Source: Bacillus ectoiniformans
GTDB taxonomy: Bacteria; Bacillota; Bacilli; Bacillales; Domibacillaceae
Length of the DNA stretch: 64,000 bases
Direction of reading: 5' to 3'
Assembly: GCF_016908875.1 (NCBI RefSeq)
Contig: NZ_JAFBES010000006.1
Location: 62,001 to 126,000 of the forward strand
Shown here: positions 54,570 to 63,537 of the stretch, piece after piece
How positions within the stretch are numbered: position 1 is the stretch's first letter
How the letters are laid out: every line of letters starts with the position of its first letter
Program-made: the position numbers and the translations under genes
Notes under the pieces: generated by a model
Database searches by the model: none
The model's input: only the letters and a program-made list of their open reading frames with translations
Told to the model about the DNA's origin: nothing

Positions 54570-54871
54570 TATGCATCTTCGCCGATCAATAATGTAACAA
54601 GATTTCCTGCAAAGCTCATTAAGTCTTTTCCAGACGCTTTCCCTTCGTCAGAGCGAAGACCTTTCTTTAAATCTTCCGCGCTGTCATAAATCATTTCACA
54701 CATCAAGTAGTAAGGCGTCTCGCCGCCCATTGGGGAAGCCGTGAATTTAGTTACTTTCATTTCACGAAGACCCGGAATCTTTGCAGTAATCGGTGCATGT
54801 GTATTAAAGTAGTGGTCGTCAAAAGCTGCCTTGTCTTCAGGATGCTTATAAAGAGCAATTAATTTCGCCAT
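54569..54871 (-). CDS. EthD-domain protein in the paa operon
   Basis: A 100-aa dimeric ferredoxin-fold protein of the EthD family (DDHYFNTHAPITAKIPGLREM is the family signature). EthD proteins accompany oxygenases or carry small hydrophobic ligands, and are poorly understood. Placed tightly between paaD and paaF, it is part of the epoxidase operon, yet it is not in the classical paa set. It could assist turnover or protect a reactive intermediate. Confidence 0.85.
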   Translation of the reverse strand: MAKLIALYKHPEDKAAFDDHYFNTHAPITAKIPGLREMKVTKFTASPMGGETPYYLMCEMIYDSAEDLKKGLRSDEGKASGKDLMSFAGNLVTLLIGEDA

Positions 54872-54888
54872 GTTTATTTCTCCTCATT

Positions 54889-55386
54889 TCATAGTAAAGT
54901 TGAGATTGGTTTCATTGCTTCAAAAGGGTTTTTACAGCTCTTGCAGTACAAAATACTTCGGCAGGCTGTTGGCCCAAAAATATTTTCCATTGTGACATAC
55001 GTTGAAGTGCAGTATGGACAGTCCACATGCCAAGATCCGTCAGCCTCTAAAAACCTAGGAGGAGGAGCTATACCGAACGCCTTCAATCCGGAACGACCCT
55101 TTTCTGTTATACGTTCAGACGTCCAAGGTGGATGATGAATAAATTGAACAGATACATGCTTCACTTCGGGAATGGCTTGAATGGTTTTTTCAATGTTATT
55201 TTTTATAATTCCCAGTGCCGGGCATCCTAGAAATGTCGGTAATATATTGATGTCTACTTCACCGTCATTTGCAGATACTTTTTCTACCATTCCAAGATCA
55301 ATAATACTGACTGTATCAATTTCTGGATCCTTAACCTGCTCAAGCGCATGAAGCACTTGTTTCTTAAGTGAAGATACTGTTTGCAT
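54889..55386 (-). CDS. paaD: PaaD, Fe-S/MIP18-family protein for epoxidase maturation
   Basis: A 165-aa PaaD with the N-terminal MIP18/DUF59 domain (VKDPEIDTVSIIDLGMVEKV, LPTFLGCPA) and a C-terminal zinc ribbon (CPYC...CxxxLYCKSC). It is needed for activity of the PaaABC complex, probably in metal-centre assembly. ATG 55386 is chosen, 8 nt after AGGAG; GTG 55395 would overlap that site. Confidence 0.92.
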   Translation of the reverse strand: MQTVSSLKKQVLHALEQVKDPEIDTVSIIDLGMVEKVSANDGEVDINILPTFLGCPALGIIKNNIEKTIQAIPEVKHVSVQFIHHPPWTSERITEKGRSGLKAFGIAPPPRFLEADGSWHVDCPYCTSTYVTMENIFGPTACRSILYCKSCKNPFEAMKPISTLL

Positions 55387-55413
55387 ATCGATCACTCCTC
55401 TCTGTAAGGGGAT

Positions 55414-56226
55414 TTACCAGCTTGCAGCAAGATCTGTCCGATAGACTTCAGAAAGGGTAGAAATCGCTTCTGATAGTGCTTTCGTATGAGTTCCATTCCG
55501 GCCGTTTAATTCCGGATCTGTTGGCACTGTCAACTTTGAAAGCTGTACAGATTCAAGCACGGCACCTATTTGTTCAGTCCATCTATCGGCAAGAACACGT
55601 TCTTCTTCGATTAATGCAAACTCTGCGAATTTTTCTTTCTCTGTACCGTAAGAGAAAACATCGCCAAAGTCATTCATTGTCTGTTCGATAGCTGCGAGCA
55701 TTTTTACTTTGGCTTCTTCAGTTGAGCTTAATAGCTGTACAAACCAAGTCTTCCAGTGCAGCAGGTGATAATGTAATTCCATGCTCACTTTAATGGACGC
55801 GTCCGCTAAAGGTTGATAGGAACTATTTTTTAATGAATCTATTTTTATTTTTTTTGCTTGGGTATAGAAATAGTTTCTAACAACCGCATAAGCCCAATCA
55901 TATTGAGGAGTATCCAGGTAATAGCCCTCTCCGTTCGTACGTTCTACTAATATAGTGTTTTTTCTTTCATTTGACGGCCGCAAATGAGCAAGGTCATCCG
56001 CTTTTCCCGCGCCGATCTCTTCTAACAGTTCATAAAACATAGTCGCATGACCCATGCTGTCTTGGCATATTGAGGATGAGGCAACGTCTTCTTCAATATG
56101 CGGCGCAAGACCAAGCCATTCAGAACCGCGATACGAGTATAAGAAATCGTCATCTGCGAGTTGGAATAAAAGATTAGTAACAGCCTCCATGTATTGAGGT
56201 GTATAGTTCGTTAAGTTTTCACTCAT
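55414..56226 (-). CDS. paaC: PaaC, structural subunit of the phenylacetyl-CoA epoxidase
   Basis: A 270-aa ferritin-like subunit from ATG 56226, which overlaps paaB by 4 nt and follows GGAGGAGGC. PaaC forms a heterodimer with PaaA but has lost iron ligands. Conserved regions include LADDDFLYSYRGSEWLG, SICQDSMGHATMFYELLEE and HYHLLHWKTWF. An in-frame extension to 56250 lies within paaB. Confidence 0.93.
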   Translation of the reverse strand: MSENLTNYTPQYMEAVTNLLFQLADDDFLYSYRGSEWLGLAPHIEEDVASSSICQDSMGHATMFYELLEEIGAGKADDLAHLRPSNERKNTILVERTNGEGYYLDTPQYDWAYAVVRNYFYTQAKKIKIDSLKNSSYQPLADASIKVSMELHYHLLHWKTWFVQLLSSTEEAKVKMLAAIEQTMNDFGDVFSYGTEKEKFAEFALIEEERVLADRWTEQIGAVLESVQLSKLTVPTDPELNGRNGTHTKALSEAISTLSEVYRTDLAASW

Positions 56227-56576
56227 TTTTCTTTGCCTCCTCCTGCCCATGACAGTATTTCTTTTTCATCTAACATTTGCTGCTCGTAGTGGCGCCACTT
56301 TTTCTTTAAATATCCGTAGCCTTTAGTAGTACGGTAATCTTTGTTATCAAGACGACTTAAAATCTTTTTCTCTTCTTGATCCAAGCCGCGAACATGCAGC
56401 CGATTTACGACCCAAATATCCGCAACGGGTTCTCTGCGCATAAAGTTTTCCTGTGCCATAACCAGCGCCATATCCTCATTTGGCGCCAAAAGACTAAATT
56501 GATGCTGAAAAGCGGAAGTTGGCGTACGTTTACTAAAAACTTCAAACTCCTGGTAAAATGTTTTTTCCTGATCCAT
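56223..56576 (-). CDS. paaB: PaaB, small subunit of the phenylacetyl-CoA epoxidase
   Basis: A 117-aa PaaB: YQEFEVFSKRTPTSAFQH and GSL-type LLAPNEDMALVMAQENFMRR, then DIWVVNR, all family hallmarks. PaaB bridges PaaAC heterodimers and is essential for activity. It has a C-terminal basic extension (about 90-117) longer than in proteobacterial PaaB (about 95 aa). It is 18 bp downstream of paaA. Confidence 0.93.
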   Translation of the reverse strand: MDQEKTFYQEFEVFSKRTPTSAFQHQFSLLAPNEDMALVMAQENFMRREPVADIWVVNRLHVRGLDQEEKKILSRLDNKDYRTTKGYGYLKKKWRHYEQQMLDEKEILSWAGGGKEK

Positions 56577-56594
56577 GATTCTTCCTCCCTTTCT

Positions 56595-57551
56595 CTATTC
56601 AGCTTTCGTGCTGAGCGCCTCACGCACCCATGCATTGTTTTGATAGGATGTTCTGCGCAGATTCAACCGTTCCTGTGAACGAGGACCCTTATTCTTTATG
56701 ATTTGCTTAAAGTCATCCCAGTTTGGCTGACGGTAGATCCATAACTTTTGACTTTCATCAAAGTGGATGGTCGGATCTGGAATCGTTAACCCTAACGATA
56801 AGATTCGGGGAATGTATTTTGTAAAGTAATGCTGTCTCAACTCTTCATTCGTACTTAAACGAATCTTATATTTGATAGTGACATCCTGCTTGCTTGATCC
56901 GGTTGTAGCGCTGCTTGGAGGGCCGAAGAACATAAGCAGTGCCGGCCACCAGCGATTTAAAGCGTCCTGAACCATTTGTTTTTGTTCATCTGTTCCTTCT
57001 GCAAGCGCCATAATAATTGCTTCACCATGCTGTGCATGAAATACCTCTTCTGCACAGATTCTCTGCAGTGCTCTGGCATACGGTCCGTAGGATGCTGCTA
57101 ACATATTTGTTTGTGTAATGATTGCTGCTCCATCCACAAGCCATCCAATAAGCCCTGCATCTGCCCACGTTTTTGTTTCCATGTGGAAAACGTTATGAAA
57201 CTTTAAATCTCCATTAAAAAGATCTGTCATTAGATCGCCGCGATTTTTTCCATAAGGTTTTAAAAGATCTTCTGCTACTCGCAGAAGCAATTGACCGTGG
57301 CCCATTTCATCTTGTACTTTTGCCATGATGCCTAATTTACGATGAAGAGAAGGCGCTTTCGGGACCCATTCTTTCTCTGGAAAAGCTCCCATTATTTCGC
57401 TTATGCCATGCATGGAAATGAGTTTAATTAGCGCTGTGCGGTATTCTTCAGGCATCCAGTCATCCGCTTCAATTTTATCTCCTGCCTCTATCCGCTGAAT
57501 AAATTGATCCATCAACTCTTGTTCAGTTGCTTCGTATGCAAGATTAGTCAT
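56595..57551 (-). CDS. paaA: PaaA, catalytic di-iron subunit of the phenylacetyl-CoA epoxidase
   Basis: A 318-aa ferritin-like di-iron monooxygenase subunit. Metal ligands are visible in DEMGHGQ (Glu-x-x-His), the ExxxH pair of CAEEVFHAQHGE and further Glu/Asp in the helices between. It adds one O atom from O2 across C1-C2 of phenylacetyl-CoA. First gene of paaABCD, downstream of a 123-bp gap with tandem palindromes that probably holds a promoter. Electrons likely come from the ferredoxin pair encoded just upstream. Confidence 0.95.
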   Translation of the reverse strand: MTNLAYEATEQELMDQFIQRIEAGDKIEADDWMPEEYRTALIKLISMHGISEIMGAFPEKEWVPKAPSLHRKLGIMAKVQDEMGHGQLLLRVAEDLLKPYGKNRGDLMTDLFNGDLKFHNVFHMETKTWADAGLIGWLVDGAAIITQTNMLAASYGPYARALQRICAEEVFHAQHGEAIIMALAEGTDEQKQMVQDALNRWWPALLMFFGPPSSATTGSSKQDVTIKYKIRLSTNEELRQHYFTKYIPRILSLGLTIPDPTIHFDESQKLWIYRQPNWDDFKQIIKNKGPRSQERLNLRRTSYQNNAWVREALSTKAE

Positions 57552-57582
57552 TACGAACCTCCTAAATTACATTTTTATTTTA

Positions 57583-57601
57583 TAACGTTATATTAACGTT
57601 A
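57583..57601. promoter_or_regulatory. Tandem TAACGTTA palindromes upstream of paaA
   Basis: Two copies of the self-complementary octamer TAACGTTA separated by TAT occupy the promoter region 32 bp before the paaA ATG. A PaaX operator is the best candidate because of location; it does not look like the E. coli PaaX site, so the link is inferred. Confidence 0.5.
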
Positions 57602-57674
57602 TTATATTTTATTGTTATATATAAAGCAATAAAAAAACAGAATTGTTATTTTATATTATGAGATTAGAGTTTGA

Positions 57675-57944
<270 letters not shown>

Positions 57945-58973
57945 CTATTTTAGCGCAGGCTCTTTTTCTTTCTTATCAGCCATAACAGTGGTGCTATGAA
58001 GCGGCTGTACTTTTGATGATGGATCAATATATACTTTGGCATTACTGATCGCTGTTGGAGCTTCCCCAAATCCACTGGCGATTAATTTTACTTTTCCATC
58101 GTACGTGCAGATATCTCCCGCAGCGTATATACCTTCAATATTAGTTTCCATTCTAGAGTTTACGACAATTGAATTTTTCTCAATATCTAGTCCCCAGTTT
58201 TTAACAGGGCCAAGAGATGAAACAAATCCATAATTAACAACTACAGCATCAACAGGAAGCACTATCTTTTCTCCACTCTTTACATGTTCAAGCGATACAT
58301 GCTCAATCTGGCTGTCTCCCAACAATTCCGTTGGCACAAAAGGAGTTAAAATTTCAATAGATGAATGGATCATCTTCTCTACACTATGCTCGTGCGCACG
58401 GAATTTATCCCGTCTGTGAACAATCGTTACCTTTTTAGCGATTGGCTCCATCATTAAAGCCCAATCTACAGCTGAATCTCCTCCACCAAATACGACAACT
58501 TGTTTGTCTTTAAAAGAGTTTAAGTCATCAATAAAGTAATGAAGGTTTGAGCCTTGGAACTTATCTTCTGAATCCAGCTGTAAATTCCTCGGCTGGAATG
58601 CACCATTCCCAGCCGTAATTATAATAGTTCGAGAAAGATGCTGTTCTGTATCAGTTGTCAGTTTAAAAATTCCATCTGACTGTTTTTCAATAGTTTGAAC
58701 TGACTGTTCTAAACAAACGTCAATAGGAAACGCTTCCATTTGACGTTTTAAATTGTCTACCAATTCCTGGGCTCTAACCTTTGGAAATCCCGCCACATCA
58801 TAAATATATTTCTCTGGATAAAGCGCAGATAATTGTCCGCCCAGTTGTGGCAGACTTTCAATAATTTTTACTGACATCTGCCGCATGCCGCCATAAAAAG
58901 CGGTAAACAACCCGACTGGGCCTCCCCCAATAACCGTTACATCAAACATTTTCTCTTCTGTTTGGCCGTTCAT
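57945..58973 (-). CDS. Thioredoxin-reductase-like ferredoxin-NADP+ reductase, YumC type
   Basis: A 342-aa flavoprotein with FAD fold [15 protein letters not shown] near the N-terminus, NADPH fold [14 protein letters not shown] (about 165) and [20 protein letters not shown] for FAD. The redox CxxC of thioredoxin reductase is absent, which marks it as FNR of the YumC/TrxR-like class. It starts 20 bp after paaK. B. subtilis has YumC elsewhere; this paa-linked copy is probably dedicated to the epoxidase. Confidence 0.9.
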   Translation of the reverse strand: MNGQTEEKMFDVTVIGGGPVGLFTAFYGGMRQMSVKIIESLPQLGGQLSALYPEKYIYDVAGFPKVRAQELVDNLKRQMEAFPIDVCLEQSVQTIEKQSDGIFKLTTDTEQHLSRTIIITAGNGAFQPRNLQLDSEDKFQGSNLHYFIDDLNSFKDKQVVVFGGGDSAVDWALMMEPIAKKVTIVHRRDKFRAHEHSVEKMIHSSIEILTPFVPTELLGDSQIEHVSLEHVKSGEKIVLPVDAVVVNYGFVSSLGPVKNWGLDIEKNSIVVNSRMETNIEGIYAAGDICTYDGKVKLIASGFGEAPTAISNAKVYIDPSSKVQPLHSTTVMADKKEKEPALK

Positions 58974-58993
58974 GTTCTCACTCCTGTCAATTT

Positions 58994-60322
58994 CTAGGCA
59001 ATCACTGTTGCAACATTTCTTTTGTCCACAATTCTAATCGCTTTTCCTTCTGAACGAGGAATAGATTTTGGAACATTAAACACAATATCCATCGTAACCA
59101 AGCAAGTACATTTCATATGATGCTGGATGAGTTTATTTAATTTTTGCAGGTTGGGATGATTTAAATCATGATCAATTTCTTCATATACACTAGGTTCAAT
59201 TTCAACGTGAAGCTCTACGCTATCCATGGTGCCTTTTTTTATCAGGTGAATTTGATAGTGTGGAACAAGTCCCTCTACTTGAAGCAACACCCTTTCAATT
59301 TCAGAAGGGAAAACATTGACACCTCGAACGATGATCATATCATCTGTACGCCCTTTCACTCTAGACATCCTTATACTTGTTCGTCCGCATTTACATTTAT
59401 CCCGGGTGATAGAAGCAATATCACCTGTGCGATATCTAATGATTGGAAGCGCTTCCTTAGTTAGACTCGTAAACACCAATTCACCATCTTGTCCGTCTTC
59501 CACAGGTTGGAGTGTTTCTGGATCAATAACTTCAACTAAAAAATGATCCTCTGCAATATGCAGACCATCCTGTGCTTCATAGCATTCAATAGAAACGCCA
59601 GGCCCCATGATTTCACTTAATCCGTAAATATCCACCGCTTTTAATTTTAATTTCTTCTCAAGAGTCGCACGCATTTCTTCTGACCAGGGTTCAGCTCCGA
59701 ATATTCCATATTCCAGGCCATTACTAGCCGGGTCTATGCCCATCTCTTCCATTTTTTCAGCAATATTCAAAATATATGAGGGTGTTCCGCATATACCCCG
59801 AGGCTTAAAATCATTGATTATGGTAATTTGTCTCTCAGTATTTCCTCCTGAAATTGGAACAGTCGCCACTCCAAGCTCTTCCGCCCCGGAATGCAGGCCA
59901 AGTCCTCCAGTAAATAAACCATATCCATAAGCGTTATGAAAAATGTCTGATTTTTTGCCTCCAGCTGCGACAATAGCTCGTGCAACTATCGTTGACCAGT
60001 TTTTTAGATCATTCTTTGTATATCCAACAATTGTAGGCTTTCCGCTCGTTCCTGATGATCCATGAATTCGAGCCACTTCCTCCATTGGAACAGCAAACAA
60101 TCCAAAAGGGTATTGTTCTCTTAAATTTTGTTTCTTTGTAAACGGCAACTTAGTAATGTCCTCTAAATTCTGGACATCTTCAGGTTTTACCCCCAGTTCA
60201 TCAAATTTCTCTTTATAAAAAGAAACATTTTCGTAGACATTTTTTACAGTTTGCTTTAGTCGAGATAGTTGTAAGCTTTCTACTTCTGCTCGTGTAGCTG
60301 TTTCAATTTCCGGATTGTACAT
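58994..60322 (-). CDS. paaK: PaaK phenylacetate-CoA ligase
   Basis: A 442-aa AMP-forming ligase. ATP motif [25 protein letters not shown] (A5) and [16 protein letters not shown] (A8) are present, plus the PaaK AMP-binding C-terminal domain. It activates phenylacetate to the CoA thioester, the first step, whose product also induces the pathway by releasing PaaX. Leads the paaK-FNR-ferredoxin unit, divergent from the symporter operon. Confidence 0.94.
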   Translation of the reverse strand: MYNPEIETATRAEVESLQLSRLKQTVKNVYENVSFYKEKFDELGVKPEDVQNLEDITKLPFTKKQNLREQYPFGLFAVPMEEVARIHGSSGTSGKPTIVGYTKNDLKNWSTIVARAIVAAGGKKSDIFHNAYGYGLFTGGLGLHSGAEELGVATVPISGGNTERQITIINDFKPRGICGTPSYILNIAEKMEEMGIDPASNGLEYGIFGAEPWSEEMRATLEKKLKLKAVDIYGLSEIMGPGVSIECYEAQDGLHIAEDHFLVEVIDPETLQPVEDGQDGELVFTSLTKEALPIIRYRTGDIASITRDKCKCGRTSIRMSRVKGRTDDMIIVRGVNVFPSEIERVLLQVEGLVPHYQIHLIKKGTMDSVELHVEIEPSVYEEIDHDLNHPNLQKLNKLIQHHMKCTCLVTMDIVFNVPKSIPRSEGKAIRIVDKRNVATVIA

Positions 60323-60663
60323 GGATAAAGCCCCCTCTTTAAATTAAACAAGCATCCTAAATTTAATATAACAATTATCAAACGATTAAAATTAATATCG
60401 TAATATGATTTTAGATTAATACGATCTATTTTCCTTGTCAATATAAAATTCTGAAAATTTTATAAATAGTGTTATTATTTTAAGTACTTTTTTCTATTTG
60501 TAACCGTTTTCTTTCTATCTTATGTCATTTTTTAATCCTTTTTACTTTAAAATAAAGCGTTTACACTACTTGGATATTATGATAATTTATTTAAAGTGGA
60601 GTATATCAAAAAAAATACTTCCGTAGAAATTTCGTTTTACATTTTAATTAAAGGGGGATATGT
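60323..60663. promoter_or_regulatory. Divergent paaK / transporter promoter region with cre-like sites
   Basis: 341 bp of very AT-rich DNA. TTGTAACCGTTTTCT (60498-60512) fits the relaxed CcpA consensus WTGNAANCGNWNNCW at every defined position, and ATAAAGCGTTTACA (60552-60565) fits in its core. Arms ATCGTA/TACGAT near 60398-60424 could be another regulator site. It should hold promoters for paaK leftward and the DUF485 gene rightward. Confidence 0.6.
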
Positions 60664-61011
60664 ATGGAACAACAGGCACTGTCGAAGGTCGAACTAAAAC
60701 CAGCAGAAGTACCTTACCAACAATTAGTTCAGACAAAAGAGTTTCAAACAGTAGTGAAGCAGAAAAGGGCGTTTATATTGCCAGTCACAATTTTTTTCTT
60801 GTCCTTTTACTTTTTGTTGCCCATTCTGGCAGCGTACACGGATCTGCTAAAAGGAGAAGCATTTTTCGGTCTTACTTGGGCTTGGGTCTATGCGTTAATG
60901 CAGTTTGTGGTCGTATGGGTCGGAGGAATTGTCTACATCAAAAAGTCAGAAAAGTATGACATTTTAGCAAGTAAAGTGTTAGAAACCTATAGAAAGGAGC
61001 TTGGTCAATGA
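60664..61011 (+). CDS. DUF485 small membrane protein
   Basis: A 115-aa protein with two membrane helices (about 38-62 and 75-95) matching DUF485. Such proteins (E. coli YjcH, B. subtilis YwcB) are always encoded next to an SSS-family carboxylate symporter and probably support it. AAAGGGGG precedes the ATG at 60664; an overlapping ATG at 60660 opens an unrelated frame. The stop overlaps the symporter start by 4 nt. Confidence 0.9.
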   Translation: MEQQALSKVELKPAEVPYQQLVQTKEFQTVVKQKRAFILPVTIFFLSFYFLLPILAAYTDLLKGEAFFGLTWAWVYALMQFVVVWVGGIVYIKKSEKYDILASKVLETYRKELGQ

Positions 61012-62558
61012 GCGTACTTTCTCTTACTCTGTTTTTAACCATTATTGCTATGACGCTAATCATCACTTATTTATCATCGAAGAGAACGAAAAATGCCAGT
61101 GACTTTTATACGGCAGGCGGAGGTTTAACTGCCTGGCAAAATGGTTTAGCTGTTGCAGGTGACTTTATGTCGGCAGCATCTTTTTTAGGAATTACAGGTG
61201 CCATTGCTTTAATTGGGTTTGATGGTTTCTATATGAGTATTGGAAATTTAGTAGCTTTTTTAGTTCTGCTTTACTTAGTTTCCGAACCTCTTCGAAATCT
61301 TGGAAAATATACACTGGCAGATATGATCACTGCCCGCTTTAAATCTAAAAAGGTTCGCGGAGTTGCTGCTGCCAACACGTTAGTAATCTCAATATTTTAC
61401 ATGATTGCGCAGCTTGTAGGAGCTGGCGGATTAATTAAACTTCTTTTAGGCATCGATTATGCCCTTTCTGTTGTTATTGTGGGTATACTGATGACTATTT
61501 ATGTAATATTCGGCGGAATGACAGCGACAAGCTGGGTGCAAATTACCAAAGCCGTTTTACTGCTTGGCGGATCTGCGGTACTTACCTTTATCGTCTTCTC
61601 TAAGTTCAATTTCAATATTTCTCAAATGTTCCAGCAGGTACAATCAGCCACGCCTCTTGGGGACAAATTTTTAAATCCGGGTAATAAATACACTGACGGA
61701 TTGGATATGATTTCTTTCAATATGTCACTAGTTTTAGGCGCGGCAGGGTTACCTCACTTGCTTGTCAGATTTTTTACAGTTAAAGACGCTGCTACGGCAA
61801 GAAAATCTGTCGTTTATTCTACCTGGTTTATTGGCGCCTTTTTCATCATGACAATCTTTTTAGGATTTGGTGCTGCTTCTTTCGTAGGATTTGATCGAAT
61901 CATTGAAGCTAACTCAGCGGGTAACATGGCTGCTCCATTGCTTGCATTAACTGTCGGAGGCGAATTCTTATTTGCATTCGTTTCAGCTATTGCATTTGCT
62001 ACAATTTTAGCCGTGGTATCTGGACTTGTGTTAACATCCGCTTCTGCATTTGCACATGACATTTATGGAGAAATTATCAAAAACGGCAATGTGACAGAAA
62101 AGCAGCAGGTACTTGTCGCACGTATCGCTTCTGTAAGCGTTGCCATAATTTCTATCATCCTAGCGATTTTTGCCCAATCATTAAATGTCGCATTCCTATC
62201 TGTACTTGCTCTAGGCATCGCTGCAAGCGCAAATTTACCGGTAATCCTTTGCACAATCTATTGGAAGCGCTTTACTGCGGCTGGAGCAATAACTGGCATG
62301 CTGTTCGGCTTGATCAGTTCAGTAGTCTTAGTATTATTAAGTCCAAACGTTTGGAATCCGACTCCAGGCATGGGGATCTTTACAGGCGAAGCACTGTTCG
62401 GAATGATGAACCCTACGATATTCACGGTACCTCTTGGCTTCTTAGGTGCTTACTTAGGTACTGTTTTATCAAAACAAAAAGCCGACGAAAAAAGCTATGC
62501 CGAAGTTTTATTTAAATCGAATACTGGATTCGGAATAAGTTCAGCAAAAGATCACTAA
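61008..62558 (+). CDS. SSS-family carboxylate symporter, likely phenylacetate uptake
   Basis: A 516-aa sodium:solute symporter with about 13 helices: AGDFMSAASFLGITGAIAL, FYTAGGGLTAWQNG and GGMTATSWVQI are ActP/YwcA-type signatures. ActP carries acetate; PaaL of pseudomonads, in the same family, carries phenylacetate. Its place between paaK and paaI makes phenylacetate the most likely substrate here. Substrate choice is inferred only. Confidence 0.88.
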   Translation: MSVLSLTLFLTIIAMTLIITYLSSKRTKNASDFYTAGGGLTAWQNGLAVAGDFMSAASFLGITGAIALIGFDGFYMSIGNLVAFLVLLYLVSEPLRNLGKYTLADMITARFKSKKVRGVAAANTLVISIFYMIAQLVGAGGLIKLLLGIDYALSVVIVGILMTIYVIFGGMTATSWVQITKAVLLLGGSAVLTFIVFSKFNFNISQMFQQVQSATPLGDKFLNPGNKYTDGLDMISFNMSLVLGAAGLPHLLVRFFTVKDAATARKSVVYSTWFIGAFFIMTIFLGFGAASFVGFDRIIEANSAGNMAAPLLALTVGGEFLFAFVSAIAFATILAVVSGLVLTSASAFAHDIYGEIIKNGNVTEKQQVLVARIASVSVAIISIILAIFAQSLNVAFLSVLALGIAASANLPVILCTIYWKRFTAAGAITGMLFGLISSVVLVLLSPNVWNPTPGMGIFTGEALFGMMNPTIFTVPLGFLGAYLGTVLSKQKADEKSYAEVLFKSNTGFGISSAKDH

Positions 62559-62573
62559 TACTAGGAGGCTCTA

Positions 62574-63020
62574 ATGCTTACTCATTTAAACGATGAAGCG
62601 GTGCATGAAATGTATCACAGCGACATTAAAGAATCTTTAGAACAATCGCCTTATGCTAAACATCTTGGTATGAGCCTGACTGAACTTGGACCAGGTACAG
62701 CATCAGCTGTTCTAACCCCTGCCAAGCATATGCTTAACTCTCATGGAACAGTTCATGGGGCCGTCATTTTTTCTCTAGCAGACTATGCTTTTGAAGCAGC
62801 CAGCAATTCATACGGGAAAATAGCAGTCGGCATTACTACAAATGTTAGTTTTATGTCCTCTGGAAAACTTGGTCAAACATTAAAAGCTACCGCGGCTGAA
62901 GAAAAGAAAAATCACCGTCTTGCTTGGTATAAAATTAATGTTTACAGCGACAATGAACTGATCGCTACCATGGAAGCCATGGTGTATAGAAAGAAAGAAT
63001 ACTTTATTGATGTAAAATAA
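62574..63020 (+). CDS. paaI: PaaI hotdog-fold acyl-CoA thioesterase
   Basis: A 148-aa 4HBT-family thioesterase; the catalytic region is NSHGTVHGAVIFSLADYAFE. PaaI hydrolyses ring-hydroxylated phenylacetyl-CoA and other dead-end thioesters, freeing CoA. AGGAGG lies 7 nt before the ATG. Last gene of the DUF485-symporter-paaI operon, followed by a strong terminator. Confidence 0.9.
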   Translation: MLTHLNDEAVHEMYHSDIKESLEQSPYAKHLGMSLTELGPGTASAVLTPAKHMLNSHGTVHGAVIFSLADYAFEAASNSYGKIAVGITTNVSFMSSGKLGQTLKATAAEEKKNHRLAWYKINVYSDNELIATMEAMVYRKKEYFIDVK

Positions 63021-63035
63021 TTTAATATTTATATG

Positions 63036-63072
63036 AGGCAATGGTTTAAGAACCATTGCCTTTTCTATTTTT
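63036..63072 (+). terminator. Terminator of the symporter-paaI operon
   Basis: Perfect 11-bp stem AGGCAATGGTT/AACCATTGCCT (63036-63046 with 63051-63061) followed by T residues. Confidence 0.9.
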
Positions 63073-63425
63073 TTAAACGGCAGCATTAAGCTGAATTGTT
63101 CTTAAAGTGAATTACTTTAATTTTAGCAGTTTTAAAATGAGAAAAAAGAGATAGAAGTGAAATTTTATAGAATAAACTATCGCAGAACCCCCATACAGCT
63201 GTGATCTTCAATAGTATTTTGTGCATTTCCTAGTCTTAGGCATAAAATATCTTTAATGCTCCACATTCAGGCGATCCCACTTGCTGGTATAATCCCGCGC
63301 TCTAAAACTGTAAAAAATGTCAGTTTAATAAGCCCTTTTTCTCTCTCGCTTCTTAAAGCATCTGCATGTTGCTACTACGTAAGAAACCTCAAACTTCCAC
63401 ATTTTGATTATGCTAATATACCACT
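63073..63425. other. Non-coding gap between paaI and the IucA/IucC-like gene
   Basis: About 350 bp between two terminators. Neither strand shows an ORF with a ribosome binding site, and no repeat or RNA structure stands out. I see nothing functional in it. Confidence 0.5.
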
Positions 63426-63468
63426 AAAAAAAGCCAGGATCATTCCATATATTCGGAATAATCCTGGC
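63426..63468 (-). terminator. Terminator of the IucA/IucC-like gene
   Basis: Stem GCCAGGAT/ATCCTGGC (63433-63440 with 63461-63468) with an inner ATTCC/GGAAT pairing and seven T residues on the minus strand, 70 nt after the stop. Confidence 0.85.
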
Positions 63469-63537
63469 CTCCTATTTAGTATAAGAAAACAAAATATCAG
63501 CAGAATTTTAGGACATTCTGTTAATCGGTGCCTTTAT

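Noticed and set aside
60660..60959. Open frame starting at ATG 60660, overlapping the DUF485 gene.
   Set aside because: The DUF485 frame four bases later is clearly the protein; this is its shadow.
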